Source of the DNA: Paragonimus westermani
Taxonomy: Eukaryota > Platyhelminthes > Trematoda > Plagiorchiida > Troglotrematidae
DNA length: 64,000 nt
Direction of reading: 5' to 3'
NCBI GenBank assembly: GCA_008508345.1
Contig: QNGE01000120.1
Span: 126,968 to 190,967 of the forward strand
Shown here: positions 38,091-52,636 of the stretch, one piece after another
Layout of the letters: every line of letters starts with the position of its first letter
Position numbering within the stretch: position 1 is the first letter of the stretch
Translations under genes and position numbers: made by a program
The notes under the pieces: model-generated
The model's database searches: none
Told to the model about the DNA's origin: nothing
Seen by the model: only the letters and a program-made list of their open reading frames with translations

Positions 38091-41000
38091 CTGAAAGCCC
38101 ACAATACGGTGATGATTTTAGTGTTAGAGAAAGTGGTATTAATCCGAATTCAGTGACAAATCTAGCTTGATTACAAACAAAATTCTGCGGAGAAAATTAA
38201 GTGGCTGGGTTCTATGGATATAACTTCTCAATCGTATCTTTAACCTCAGGGATTTCGTTTCAATTACAGTTTACAGTTCTCAACCAGATACCTGCGTACC
38301 AGTGGCCGATCATGGTAAGAACAACCCATTGCTACTGCTTGAACTAAAAACACACTAAAAGTGCTTACAACCTTTCTATGAGCAGTTGATGATTCTGATT
38401 GTTGTGAGCTGAATTCTACCAGCAATTAACTTTGAAGTCAAAGGAAATTTTCAGGTGATCAATTCCGAAGACGTCGCAGGTGGATTCTGTTTGAGTTCAA
38501 TTTTCCAGTGCACATCGTCTGAATTGAAGATTTTGTTGACCCCACCGTGCCTGTGAGGGCCTAGTTACAACAAACGTCCTTTTGACTTCATATCCGAGGT
38601 AGCTATAAACTTATATCAGAACACCAACTTACAGTCCATTACGGATAACTTTAAAAATGGTCGGTTATCTATGTGAAAAACAAAGCAAGTCTCCTGTTAC
38701 ATGTAATGACCAAAGATGCAATGAAAACTTCGCAGTTAGGGTGAACGCACATGTAGCAATGAACTTGTTTAACAATGTTCCTTGTTTAGCAATACGTATT
38801 TTGAAGATTTAAGTGGTACCAGTCGAACGACGAAAGTAAATAAAGGTTTCTTCTGGCGCACTTCACAGGGAAGCATTAACTATAGATTTCACTCACATTA
38901 GAACCCGCTAGTCGATAAATTTCTTAGGAAAAAACGGACTGGATCTTTATCTTTGTGCTTCATGTTGGTGTATTTTGATGACACGCCAACACGTTTATAA
39001 CAACAAAACAATGGGCTCCAAACAAACAACCAACCGTTCCGCTTTTTTACATTGACGGCAAAACACTGCCATTAGCGGAGAACAGTGCTTAGATCGTAAC
39101 AGTTTAATTCACCCGAACAATCAGTAGGATTATGATAAATTATTCTGTTACCCTTTCCGACGCAGTAATCATTCTACGGTAAACCAGAAAACGTGCAACT
39201 CAAGGCAGCATTAAGTGGGTGTGGAAGCTTTTGGACGAGAAGACTATCGATTTACGACAGCTTTTCAGAAAGTTGCTCAGCTGATTAGTTAAGACCTTCG
39301 TTTTTTACGGAAGTTAAAATTCTGGCCAGCTAGCTCAGTGGTTTCAGGTACTGTCTTCTGGAAAACCAGAGCTATTTTCATATGCGATCCCAGCCGGTAG
39401 ACCACATGTGATGAGTTTAGGATGACATATTTCAGTACATTCGGACAAGACTGTCCAAACGGTTTATCACAAATAATTCGATTTAGGCCTGCAAGCTACA
39501 CTGTGACCTCAGCTCAAATAGCTGATGAAGTTCAATCACGCTCCGAAAAACTGTCGTATTCGCACGTCTATACCCGACAGCACAGAGAGAAAAATACACC
39601 CCATTTTGTACACGGTATAAACATCCCGTGAAGTAACACATTACTTGTGGTTTCATACTCTATTCAGACTGCAAAATTAAAGGTTGAGGAGAATATGGGT
39701 GCTTTTAAAGTGAATTACTGCATCTTAGCCAGTCAGGATATAGTGCTAATTTTCTTTCCAGTACTTTGGTTAATTTGGTTTTGCAATAGCCACCTCATCG
39801 GATGTGAAAGAAAAATTCCTCGAATGAACGTAAAAATGAATGACGGTAACACGTCGAATAAACAATGGGAAGGTGTCGTTCGCATCACAACTGTTCTGTT
39901 ACCACAGCACGATTGGAGTACTAGGCATCTGTGATAATTCATTGGTGAGATCAGACTTAATATATGGGGCCTGGGTGATTAGGGTCAGTAAAAAGCCTTC
40001 CTTTATGAGACCTTGATAAAGGTGAATAAGTAGAAAGCCAAAAATACGTAGGACGGATAAAATTGAAGCAAATTTTACATGACCAAATGAAGCTGGTATC
40101 GGTTGGAGTGCCACTACAAGGCTTCTACACTGGACGAGTCATATCGTCAGTATTAAGAATGAGTTGGGGATCACACACTGTCCGATTAACAACAAGGTCC
40201 GAAGTTTGGTCAATCCGACACTACACTTCCAAGAATGTCCTTCATTCTTTATCAAGTCCTTTTCTACAAGGTTTCATTTACCACTCATATTTCCAAATTG
40301 AACATCCTTCACAATTGACTGAAGCGTTCACGTTATCACGGACAGCCAGCCCCTTCGAAATGAAACAAAAATCCTGGGTTTTGTTCTTTTACAACGTGTC
40401 ACTGGTGAATATCCTTGTCACGACCGGGATTGGAAATCCCGCTACGGTACTACGCAGCAGCCAGGTTGACCGGTGAGTTATTGACCCTATATCGGGCGCG
40501 ACCGCATCATTTTCTATTGTATATAATTACCAACCTCACAACTAGTCTCAATAGGAGACAAATTTATGTCTTATTCCTAGTCGGTGACCCTAAAACTTGT
40601 GTTTCTCTGTGTTATGATCTGAAAGCTTGTCCACTAACGTCTGGATATTCCCACTTCGCAACTCCTTTTCACTATCTGAACGAACTTTACCATGCCGGTC
40701 CAGGTCTTTGCAGAAATGTGAACAGGGGCAGTCAACGCCTAGAAGCTGGTCCTCATCTGACAAAAAAGAGACTCTTCGAACTTCTGTGGGTGCAGTGGTT
40801 GACTACCACTTGATCCAGAATGGACGACACAAGTTTCCATCGATTCGACTACCGACTTTTTGGCACTGCCCGACTAATCAACCTTTGCTGAATGAATCTA
40901 CTCAAACCATACAGACGTCTGATCGACTCAGATAAGGTCTACAGAGTTGGACGCGTTGATCACAAAATATCGAAATTCGATGACGGATCACGATGTCGAA

Positions 41001-41749
41001 AGTTAATTGGTGAGTCGCAATTACTCCACAGTGAACTAAGAGGGGGCATTACACGTGTGAAAGCAAGCGGATGAACAATTCAGTGCTGGTATGAACGTTT
41101 CTCAGTCACAACTCAAAGATGCATCATCTTCCCTAGCTAAGCACAAGAAATGTTTCAGTATTTCCGTGCCACACATTAAGTGTTTGGTCTGTAAGAACCT
41201 CGTATCAGAACGAAAGCATTCTAGTCATCTTAATGAACTCATCCTGATTGCGTAAACCATGTGTTGTCAAACTGTATACACTACTTGTGATAGGTATTTA
41301 ATCCGGCGTAGAGACAACGTATATGGTGGTATTTTGTGGAATTAGGTCAGTTGAAGACGAAATAATAGTCAACAATAGTTAAGTACGCTATCGTCGGCGT
41401 ATAACGAATGCACTAGCGCAGTTGTGCTGCTGGTGGAGATCGAGTGCCATACGGCTTCTCACATCAGGTCTGATCTAGGTAGCCAATACTAACCAACCCA
41501 TAATTCTGGTGTTATCGGCGAATATACAATACACTTGTATGGTCTGCGATGACTATGTGACGTAAATTACTCTGGATAATGCTTGTCCACTAATAATTAT
41601 AGATGAGTTGTGCACGAGCTGATGTTGCCCAAAAGAAAGATACCAAAATGTACGTGTATTGAATTTCCAATAGCCTCCGACAAAGCTGTTTACATAGTTG
41701 CAAAATTAGGTTAGTCAGACCATAATTCACTTGAAATTGATTAACTCAC
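38091..41749 (-). other. Intron before the last coding exon
   Basis: A 3.66-kb phase-1 intron on the minus strand with gtgagt and tttcag borders. It contains a tRNA-like short repeat at about 39.33 kb. The overlapping plus-strand open frames at 40063-41074 have no recognisable domain. Confidence 0.7.
39322..39405 (+). repeat. tRNA-like short repeat inside the last intron
   Basis: GGCCAGCTAGCTCAGTGGTT (A-box-like) with a weak B-box-like GCGATCCCAGCCGGTAGACC about 40 bases on. The arms are irregular, so it is more likely a SINE head than a tRNA gene. Confidence 0.4.
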
Positions 41750-41837
41750 CTCCGGCTTTGGATTCTGCCTCTTTCATTTTCTGGAGTTTGAACAAGTGTC
41801 TTCTCAATACGTTTGCTCTCATAGCGTCCGTGAAACG
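41750..41837 (-). CDS. TRPC/TRP-type cation channel, short C-terminal helix exon
   Basis: This is an 88-base exon with 29 codons plus one base, reading from RFTDAMRANVLRRHLFKLQK to a lysine/glutamate-rich end. It is probably a basic amphipathic helix. Its place and character fit the segment just after the Pro-rich linker in TRP/TRPC channels, the region aligned with the YQxxxRxLVxRYV stretch. The acceptor is CTGTAG ending at 41838 and the donor gtgagt starts at 41749. Phase is 0 on the 5' side, matching the previous exon, and 1 on the 3' side. The leftover G joins the AG that opens the last exon to make a Glu codon. It is separated from the TRP-box exon by a 10.8-kb intron, so adjacency in the mRNA is inferred from phase and homology, not seen. 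Confidence 0.8.
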
Positions 41838-44800
41838 CTACAGAAATAATGGTATATGAATAATAAACTGGAAACTATGGGGAGTAAAATGCAGATTGAT
41901 TTTCAGGTTATGAACTCAAATACACCCTAGTGTGAAAGCTGAAGACCACTGCTTTAGTTTTCAGTCAAATTTATGCTCATCTTGACTACCAAACGAACTG
42001 AAAACGTTTCTTATGCTAAATTTTTATCAATTATTCTGAGTGACATTCCAAAATGGCAATAACTTTGAATTAAAATTTTTCATTGAGACCAAACTTAGAT
42101 TCAACGGATCGTCCAAGCAGGCGGACAAGCCAGTCTTACAACTAATTTCACTAGCGCAACATATCTGGAAGTTCCTCTGTCCAGTTATTTAGTCTTTAAC
42201 ATGAGCAAATCCGTGGACACAATAAATTTCAAACTTAGAATAATTCAAGCACTAAAACCGGTGAATGAACCAAAAATAATCAAGTTGGATGTAGGTACAG
42301 TCCAAATAATGATTTCGCAGACTTTTTTCCAACTTAGTATATCTGACTGTACTTGAAACTGAAGTCGGACGGTTAACTGTCATTGATCCGTGGCGGGTTT
42401 TGTCACTGGCAGTAAATTGTTACTCTATGGTTTGAAGTTATTCTTCCTGTATTAAGTTGCGTAGAGAGTGCAGTGGCTATCTCATCTGAGCAACGTAGAC
42501 CCCGCCAACTTTGCATACGCTATAAGTAACCGGTTTAATGTTAGGGATGGCTAGGACACAATATAGGGACAAAACCGGGAGGGAATACATCTCAAGAAAT
42601 AAATGTTATGGTGTCAGGCTTTTACAGTGTGTACATTTGCAGATTTCTTGTCCTCACTGTTCTGGATTAAAACCTTTTCAGTAAATCAACGATCGGTTCA
42701 TTCTAATTGAGGAAAATGCAAATGTGATTCCTTGGTTATTTCACACCAATCAAGACAAACGATAAAGTGAAGATAGACAATTCAATTTATTGGTTTGGTG
42801 AAATGACACTGAGTTCAGCAATGAGATAATGCGGAATATTTTGGACAACCTTGAGATCGGCAGCGTTGAGGCAACGGCTGAGGATAACTTAAGATCAGTC
42901 GAGCAGCCTGAAAACACTTGAGGCCCGAATTACTTGTCTAACCTTTAGAAACGTGTCACTTATCTTCTACACTTGTGGCAAAAGAAGCGCATGTTCCAGT
43001 TGTCACGGTGACGGTGGCTCTGGACATAAAGTATCATGCATACACTTACTCGAGCTTAGTAAAGGAGATGAACGTTTATTTAAACAGTAATCTCTTTGAA
43101 AGTCTTCAAATATGTGCGCTGAGATCTGACACAGTACTTGGAGTAGACTTTTGTACAGAAGGCACACCGTTTGATATTTGGAAGACAGCGCACGGAGCCA
43201 ACCAGCGGAAAGCACTCCATGTCTGGTGCATGACTCTTTTCTATTCTGCTCCTGTTTCGAAATACCACCAACGAACAGCTTGTTATATATTTATATGTAT
43301 TTATCATGATGTTTGGTCCCAAACAAGCGTTCCCCAACTGACTTCAGTGATCTTCCTAATTAACGGGTAAAGATTGATCACAGTTCGTAATAAACTGGGT
43401 TCAGCTACTGCCAAACCCTCATTTATTTCCTCGCTGATACATCTAGTAGCCACTCAGTTGAATAGACGAGATGATATTTGCGTGATATGGTAGGATCCCC
43501 GCTCTCCACTTAAACTCATTCTACCCCAAGTAGGCACGTTCCATTGACAACAGTCGAACATTCCCCAGCGACCCCAAAGACTGTGACCACAGTTTAAGTA
43601 GTGTGATGAACACAACTAAAATGGCTTGAAACACAAATGTGCCCGGTTCGAGTCTTGCAGTTCTGTTTATTCACGTCTTTTTACCAAAGAAACGCGAGAA
43701 AGAACACACTCATATGAGCTGTCATGAGAATAGATATCTTGAAGACTGAATCAAGAGAGCTAGTAGCTACTGCAACCTGGATTGCCTAGATGAACCATAT
43801 CAATGCAGACCAGTAGGTGTCAGTAAGATAACACTTCAAGAAAAATCTTCACTACCAAACTAACCTGCCGGCCACGCTTTTATTAATACCCAGATGATAG
43901 CGTTCATTTTTCCATAAAAAGCCTTAAGCTAATTTTTATTTGAATAGTTTATCAGGAAAAATCCACTGTGCACAAAAATGTGCAAAATGGCATCGACAAA
44001 GTTCTATGGAGTCCAAGGCCTTCAGGATGCCCTCAAAGTGAATAGTCTACACAACGTTAGCTAGTCACGAAGAAATTGGCTTCTTTAAGCACCAAAACAG
44101 TGACATCACTCAGTCAAAATTAAAACTACCAAACCTCTTTTCCAGTGAGTAAGGTTTTAATCTACACATCACGTGACTAAACCCTACACAACTGGCAACT
44201 TTGTATCCATGTAAGACTATAAACGACCAAACTGTCCAGTCTGAATTGACGATACAGTTTAAATTTCTAACAAATGTAGATGGTGACGAAAAGATTGCCG
44301 AGAAGGTTGCAGTCGCTTAATGACGATGACGCTCATTATTTGAGGAAACCATGTCGCACTGTGCACATGAAGCAAAGAATGCCACGAGTGGTCGTATGAA
44401 TGCGAGATAGATGAAGGGGAACAAAACTGACTTCATGCTAGAGCTCACTTCAGAACTTAACCGGATATCTAATCTCAATAAATCACTGTTAAAGGAACCT
44501 CTACGGATTAGCAGCAGACCCAGAGACGCTTATTATGGGCTAAACATTTGATTCCCTTGGTTCACGAACCACATTCCATCCGACCTGGACGAGCCCAGTG
44601 GACCAGTACACTATCGACTTATCGCTGGTTATTTGATAGCCATGTATGAGACATTTCCGGTATATGGGGTGAGTGAACTGGCGGCTGTAGACGGTAACCA
44701 AATCGCTAACTGGCAACCAAAGGCTGCGGCACACGCTGCTGCTTTCTCTTTTCGTAAAATACTGTTTTTCTCTCATGTCAGAGTAAGGACTCGTACCCCT

Positions 44801-47554
44801 TATCATACACGGAGGAGATGCGGTTTCTTCAAGAGGTGGTCGACCTAAATTGCTGGTTTAAACTACGTAAAACGTAAGTGGCACGTATTGGCTCACTGAG
44901 AATTCAAAGGCGCCGGGTTTGACTTTTTAATATCTTTGAAACAAACATGGAGGAGTCAGAATCAGTACAACCCACACTGTTTGGTCGGCTGTATGGGTTC
45001 AACAGTTCGAGCTTTGAGGTAAGACGGAAGAAGAATGCTGCTGAAGTACTTCCCAGAGGGTGACTAAATACATTCTGATGGTTAATTGTCGCACATCTGT
45101 GCGCAGTTTATCCCTAAACGGAAGAGTATCAAGAGCTTTTCCCCAAAGCTTTCTAACTTACTTTACCTGTTTGTCGCAAAATTGACTGCTACAGACTGAA
45201 TAATGGGAAAGCTGATGTCAAAAATTGTGGACTCTATATTCTTGTCACGGGTTGTGTATATACACACTTCTCATTTGGAGTTCATCTGACTCAGTTGCTC
45301 AGGAGGGATTTTAGGCCAGATAGATCAATTGACGCGAATGTACAAGTACGAGTCAAAGAATGTTGAGAATGAACGTGAAATTAAGGTGTATATAAAAACA
45401 TCTGTGAGAAAAAGCAAACAGGGAGCTGGGTAAATTCACCTCGTCTGTTTCCAACAACATGATGCTATCAATCCTTCTGTTTCATTCCTGAGGGAGAACG
45501 GACCGCCCTGTTCACCGCAGCATCACACGTGGTTGGTAAGGTTGAACTTTAAACAGAACTTCTCTTTCAGATCTGAAATAAAAGCCCTACGTAGGGGACA
45601 ATGATCTCCTCCGAAGCTGAAACAGTTTGTACTTACTGAAAACCAGTGAAACTTTAACCCAAGGCTAATGGAGCACAATTTTCCCAGTGCAGTGGACCGA
45701 AAGCGACCAACTGCTATGTTTTGGACACCTGTCGCTCATTGAAAACAGTTCTAATTGATGAGGCTAGCAGAGTTAGAGGAAGATGTTTCCAGCTGTACAC
45801 CTCGATGTTTTGGGCAAAACGGGTGCTACACAGTTTAGTCGTCTAATCACTCAAACCGTGTTGAACGGAAAACTCGTCAAACTAGAAAGCCGAAGCATAC
45901 ACGAACGTCGACCGTAGTGTGAATAGAAGGGTGCCGGCCGTGACAAGATCTTGTTATATCGTCATTATGTTTACTGCTATCTGAAGCATTTACTGCACTG
46001 TCTGCTCAACTAATTTATCTGTGCTCGTTTCGACAAAAAACCTACAGATGTTTCGTCTGATAAGTGCTAGAGCCCACGAAATTCTGTTTACCTTGGCTTT
46101 TTTCAAATTTGACTTTGGTTGCGATTACAAACTCCACACAACAAGTACACCCCACTTTTTCCGATAAATGCATTCAGACACACAAACTTACACTGTCTAA
46201 TTAAAATCCTTCAAAAATACTACGCATTATTTTTCGAATTAGTTTGTGTTTCTAGGGTACAACCCGACTGTGCCGACAAGTACTCTTTGATCTGTAAAAG
46301 CGCACACAAATTTTAGTTCATTTCTCTTAGTGCTTAACTGATATTATGCCTAATTAATGGGAACGTTTTAATGAACCAGAAGACTTAGAGACAACAAACT
46401 TTGAGAAGCTCAACAAAAACAGTGCGAAACTTCCCATTCAGCGATTACAGTAGCGTTCTGGCGGGAAATTGAACTAAAAACTAGGTTCAATGTAATCTAG
46501 AACTTTCAGTTAACGCTGATACAAACTAAAGCAAAATCTACGTACGTCTGATAAATGAAAGGAAAGACAGATAATGGGAACACAATTTTGTGCATGATAT
46601 CTACCGTACATCGATCTATGGTTAACCTCGTCTCATTTGCCCTTAGTTACCCGACCATTAAAGAACGGTCGATTGATAGTTATGTCTATTTTCAACTTTC
46701 GTATATTTTACTATGCTTAACTTCGTGTTTGTGGGAATTTCTCATTTTCCTATCTCTCTCTGCTTGTTCTAGCTTATTGTGCATCTAAATGAGTGTAAAG
46801 CATTCTAGCTCTGTGAACAAGGCAAATTACTTAAAACTGTAATTGCTTGAACGCTCAGAGTGACAGAGCGAGTGATAGAGGATTTTGAAGCACACTCACG
46901 ACTACCTGCAGGTTAGCTCTACCATCAAGAAAAAATATATCGGAGCGAAGTAGCGGATTAGCAAACCTGGTGGCCGAATCTACAAGGAACAAAAGAGTAT
47001 GTTCTGATAACTATAAAGTGACACGACAAATTCGCGCCTTCTGCTTGATCTGCGTGTGAAGTTTGGATTGTGTATCTCGCCTAAAAACAGGCCACATTTC
47101 ATCCTTCATTCTTCGCGGTGGCAGCAGACTTTTCAGTTTACGTTTGACGTCATTTCACGACGTGACGTTTGATTATAACAACACTTTATTATCTCATGTA
47201 ACTAACGCCTTAACTACTAAGGTAAACGTAAAATTAAGGGGGTCTGACTCACTACAACTAATGATGCTTTGTTCTGTAAGGAAGCATGGAGTGTTATAAG
47301 CTGTTCAAAGGTGCTTGTGTTGACTATCAAATGATCATCATGCTGCTAGTCGTACCTTCTAAGCATGAGCAAATTTTATGGTACGTTAGCAAACCAACCA
47401 AAATTTTATCTGAAAACCACTCAGGTTTGATGTTTGTTCCCGCATTCAGTTACTTTTTGGTTAACCCCTCTTTCAAGAGAATCGGACTTCAGTTTTGTTT
47501 TTGTCAGAAATCAGCAGTGAAGCTCAGTTTTAAATCAGGAACGTAAGGATCATA

Positions 47555-47680
47555 CTCATGAAAACGTGACCATAGTTCGAATTCCGGCCGTCTACTAATG
47601 ATGAAAGTTGAACTTGAGTTTGGTGCTTCTCTTAGAAAGCGGCTGACAGGAAAGTAAGTCTGAATATGAAATCTGCATTC
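47555..47680 (+). repeat. SINE-B fragment in the large intron
   Basis: CTCATGAAAACGTGACC and a B-box-like GTTCGAATTCCGGCC are followed by TTGGTGCTTCTCTTAGAAAG and CGGCTGACAGGAAAGTAAG. These match the SINE-B order near 14.4-14.55 kb. The tRNA-like 5' part is lost. Confidence 0.5.
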
Positions 47681-50600
47681 AGATGAATGTGACATACAAC
47701 CTTAAGCTAATCAAATTCCCGTCCATTCATCAAAAGATAGCTAAAGCCAAGTTCCGGCCCAATATTCTATAGCTCATTCTAGTTTTGTACACGCCCTGGA
47801 TGGAGTTTATCAAATGCCGTAAATTAAACGGTTTCATAAAGGTCATAGCCCAGTTTACAAGCGGTATTTGTGTTGGACAGCAAGCTGAATGCTAAACTAG
47901 CACTGTTTCGTAGTTATAGCGAATAGGTAGATAGGACGTAAACGGAAATGAAGATGACCCATAGTTTGATCTTAAGAAATATCCCGTGTGCAATACCGCG
48001 AGTGACGTTTGAGAACAGATGCTTGAAGATCTCGGGTTAATCTTTGAAAATGTCTCGCATGTCAGAACTAACACACATCACTATGGCTGGAGAGCCTCAG
48101 CGACCTGTCACAAGAATTTGGCAAACTTCACTCAGTTCAAGGTACAGAAAAGTTGGATGGGATAGCTTTTTGGTGACAAAAATGCTTCACTTTTCCCTTT
48201 ATTTGAGAGGCGAGGACGAAAAAATAGTTGTTCGTCTAGATAACGTTTACAACCAAAATGTTGTCTGACAAGAAATTGCGTTTTTTTAGATCCCGATTCG
48301 CGCCAACTTCAGATTTTCGATTACGATAGTCGTGTGATAATGTTTACAGTTTTGTTACACAGATGGTAATTTGGTAACCGTTCGAGGAAATTCTGCCTTG
48401 GTAATGGAAGCTTCAGAAGTGAGCTGGCAAAAATATTCCCCTCACATCATACAAAGAATAAGTGAGGCCTGACGGAGAGTAAAAGCCACATCCAGATTAA
48501 GCTGTCGTGTAGGATCCAGATATCCCATTTACGGCTGACATAGGGATAGTGACAAACTCAACAGGTGTCCACTTTATGAGGTTGAGATTACCCGATATTT
48601 GTTGTTTATTGACTACTGTTTGTAGCAGATGCCTATTTTTGTGTCAAGTCGTTGTATGTAACCGACGGTTATTCCTGAAGTACAACAGAAGAATATCAGG
48701 GCAGCAAAGGAAATGTGGGAAAGCCATACGACATATTTTAGAATACCGAGTTTCACTGTAGAAAGGCCAGCCAAACGGACAATGTGTAATTCTTTCTTGC
48801 ATCCCGCCAAATAATTCGCGTCAGATTTGTTCCAACGTGAAATTATTGCGCCGTAGCAACTTACAACAATCCATTTAGCACTTTCTGAAACAGTCTGATT
48901 AATTCCATCTTAATAAAATTCTGAACCTCGTGTCAAAAAACCACCACTATGACATTAACACGGCTGAGTTGCTATGTTCAGCAAAAGTGAACTTATTTTC
49001 CAGATTTTTCATCAGGGACTCTTCAGCTTTTTTCGCTTCAGCAAGTTACTTGTAAAAGATAATATTTTCTGTAACCAGTGTCTTCAGGTGGACAGAACTA
49101 CAAATGTATCATCAGATTATTACAGTTCTAAGAGGTGCATAGTAGGCTCCGAATAAATTATGAGAATAACAGTTACAGTCAAAAAATGGGTAAACTATCA
49201 ACTTAATCCTATCCACCAGCTGGCTGTTTGAACTGTCTGTTAACATTAACTCAGTATGATTAAACTGTGTTGGAGGTACGCGGGTATAGAGCTGGGGACC
49301 TGAGGTGAGTTGAAGAACCAGTTATGCTAACATGGCGTAATCGAACCGAGATAGCCTTAGTTGTCTTGATGTTTTGACTTCGCTTATGTCATGGTTAATT
49401 TGTGGACGGTTTGTGGATGACACGACAATGCTGATGAGGGTTTGCGCACTGAATCCAGTCCGGCAAATGTTCTACAACGACAGTGGTCGTCACTTTTGCG
49501 GCGTCGCTCAAAAACTTTGCTAGATGATGCTCCCTAGACTGTATCCGCGACTGTCGCTTTGAGCGCCCAAGGAAGCGACTGAAATCAAAGTGGACATGTG
49601 TGGTCGGGGTAAATATGGCTATGTTAAGAACATATCACTTTCGTTTCCACTTGTAACTGTGACAGTTGATACAACCTAATGTCAACTTCACGACTGAGGC
49701 ATGCAGGTCAACTGACCCTAGACTGGTGAGGAATCATTGCGGGATAATTGTCCAGAAAAGTCCAAGCTGACTAGGACGCAATTAGATAATGACCACAAAC
49801 AAACCTATGTCTTGGCAATATCAAAGCTACATACAGCCAAACAGAGCTGATCAAAATGGAACGATGGAGCTGAGTGACTTCGCTAGAATTAGGAATACGC
49901 CCCGCTTCAACACCCTCATTCTGACAGGCGTTAGTTTGCCACACAGAAGAGGTAACGGAATGGAAGGATACGGGTGATTCATAAGAATTTGAGAGCCTGA
50001 TTTGAATAAGAGTTTTCTCTGTAGGCAACCACCGTAGAGTTGTACAATGGTGCTCTTCACCACCGGCATGCACCTTACTGGCACCGGCCTCTCACTGGTG
50101 ATTCCTGAGATGGGTAACAAGATGGAACCTAAGGCTCAAGTAATCTGTTTTTATGCCAAGGACCGGAGTTTTTACACTGTGCGAAATCCTCATTTCTTAA
50201 GGCAAAAAAGCCGGTATCGTATTGAACGATCTGCTGAGCATTATGCACCACTTTGCGGTTGATAGATTAACAGACATAACCTTAAAGAATTTAAGGAGTT
50301 ACGGAATAACACAACAGATCAGCTGCCTAAGTAGTACACGGATTTGGATGCACATATCAACAGAGTCTGCATGTAAACCAACCTTTTCTCTGATACAGAC
50401 GGTGGCTACAGGAGGTCTACCGTTTAAGTTTTAACATAGTTTCACTATAAGCTACTGTTATTTTGAAAGGTATCGTCTTACTAGAGACGTTTCATTGTGG
50501 GCACCAAGCCATACTGATCAGCAGGGGAATAAACATTCATCTTGCAGCATGGATATTGGTCTATTAAAAGTGTACACATGTAGTTAAGGGAACCAATATG

Positions 50601-52324
50601 GCTTGTCTGGAAATTAGTGGTTGAGTATGGAGGACTTAAAAATGATGTATCTCAACCCTACAGTTATTAGTAGCATGATATTGACAAACCTTGTCTGGAT
50701 TAGTTTTTACACTTGTACTTTATTACCTAGGGTTGTTTTTACTGCAGCTCCGCTTAACTACTCACTTCCCGGAAGTTATATGGTCTGATTGTGTTCCCCA
50801 GTTCTATGTATGGTCAGCAAAGTTACCATAATGTCGTTGTCGCTTCCTTCATCCCTTGTCGTACTTGGTAGAACTAGTTAAAACAACGGGTATGAAGGTT
50901 CCAGTCAAGATTCCTAGTTAAGTTCAGGGCCAATGCCACTATAGCTGTGAAAACATCATCGTACAACACGGGAAGCATAAAGGTTTTTGTTGTACAACAA
51001 GATCAGTTAAATGTTATGAAAATGGCGGTGCTTAGTTGCTGTCTAGCAGTAGGGTCAAGCGCCCAGACTGCTTGAAGTAACTTGCCAGTTTCCAAATGGC
51101 ATGCCATGATCTGTTGCATTCTTTTTACTCAGAGTGTGTAGGTGATCAGCTTTGATATCAGTCGTTTGCAGTGATTTCCATCGTGTTACTTCATAGCTTT
51201 CTGGAACGGCTCGTTGTTAGATAAGCTAGAAGAACGTTTGTTCGTCATTGCAGGATAGATAGCTTGTGAAACCATCCGAAGTTGCAGGAAGATGGTACGA
51301 AAATCAAATGCTAAAACAGTACTTTCTCTCTGACGTACGTAGCTTGCAGTGGCTGTAAAAGTGTTTTACTGGTATCCGAAAACAGATACTTATAGCTCGT
51401 CCTGACCACACTCTTTGACTCCACTGGCTCAGTCTACATTGAACCTTTGAGCAACTTACTTTGTACCCGAGTTTCATTTCCCTAGTTCGCTAATTGCCTT
51501 GAGTAAAAGTATTTGGTCTGGCAGTTAGTATAACGTATACTGAGCAGTGCTATTCACTGGCAACAGTGGAACGGTCGAATTAATCTGCATACCTAGGTAT
51601 AATTCACTAATTTGAAAACCAAACAAACCTATAGAAACATGTCGGTAGAAATGACTCCGTGATTGTAAAACATATGTGACTAACTACTAATTCTCGTTGT
51701 CGACTAGCAGATACACACACTCAACGGTGACAACGTTTCGTCGCTGAAAATATTGTACGGGTTTTCTCCCACAAACGCGCAACTTGATGAGCTGCACGAC
51801 TCGAACCTTCGAAAACGACTTACGTCACAAACTCAATTTGCATAATGCATCAGAATTGATATTCTAATGGTTCAATTACTTGTTACAAATCGGCTGGTAT
51901 GAACACACTTGATTTTTGTTGGGTTGTCAGTCTACACCAAGTATCAAACATCGGGGGGGTTGATTCAGCTGAATGCGCCCACCAATAAATAACCATTCAT
52001 TTATCAGTCCTATAGGCAGTGTTAAAACAAGACGATTAGGCTAATTGCCATAGGTATTCGAACTCTCATGATGGACACGACCGCTCTATTTATTTTTCTA
52101 AACTGTCTGTAACCACGGGGTTGGAAACGGAAATGTATTTGTTTTTATAGAGAAATGTACCCGTTTATTCTGGGGTTAGTCGTTAGTAGTCTAAGTAAAT
52201 GGTCACAATTAGTAAAATTTATTTTGTTATCGTATGATAAGTTATGTAGTAAGGTTGTTGGTGTACAACAGACCCAACTGCAAAAAATCTGCGTTCCCGT
52301 TGTAAATTACTGAGCTTGCTAAAC

Positions 52325-52440
52325 AGCGACGTAGCCCAGCTGGTACAAAACCTGCCGCGTTTAGATATGCCATTTCTGTCACCGGTTCGAATCCTGCCAA
52401 AACCCACATTCTTTGGAGTGGGCTGTCTTTGTACTTATCA
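52325..52440 (+). repeat. SINE-A-related copy in the large intron
   Basis: GCGACGTAGCCCAGCTGGTA is followed by CCTGCCGCGTTTAGATATGC and a good B box, CCGGTTCGAATCCTGCC. The CTGCCGCGTTTRG block is the same as in the other SINE-A copies. It is in sense orientation opposite to the channel gene, about 0.2 kb from the TRP-box exon's donor. Confidence 0.6.
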
Positions 52441-52636
52441 TTTTCACTAGTATTTTAACAAATGAATGTTTCGGGAGGTTCCCCAAAGTTGGCCTGTTCA
52501 GATTTTACGTTGGATATCTCCACCGGGCGAACCGAAACAAGGGACGGGCCAGTCAAAATGTGTTAACTGATACTGGGCATGATAAAACAATGCGTACTTA
52601 GCTAAAACAGCATAGTGATAGACTGCAACCCCTTAC

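Larger units (their letters stand above)
41838..52636 (-). other. Large intron between TRP-box exon and short helix exon
   Basis: A 10.8-kb phase-0 intron on the minus strand. It holds a SINE-A copy near 52.3-52.44 kb and a SINE-B fragment near 47.6 kb. A lone tRNA B-box-like stretch, GGTTCGAGTC, lies near 43.66 kb. The open frames of up to about 130 codons inside it (for example at 42975-43370) have no recognisable domain and are probably chance. An extra small exon of phase 0 on both sides could be hidden here and would not be detected by eye. Confidence 0.65.

Noticed and set aside
40063..41074. Chain of overlapping plus-strand frames (137, 132, 102 and 60 codons)
   Set aside because: Several overlapping frames of similar length without any motif, inside the last intron of the channel gene. 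I could not tie them to a retroelement.
42975..43370. 131-codon plus-strand frame inside the channel intron
   Set aside because: No domain match. The overlapping frames on the other strand are about as open, so it is probably chance.
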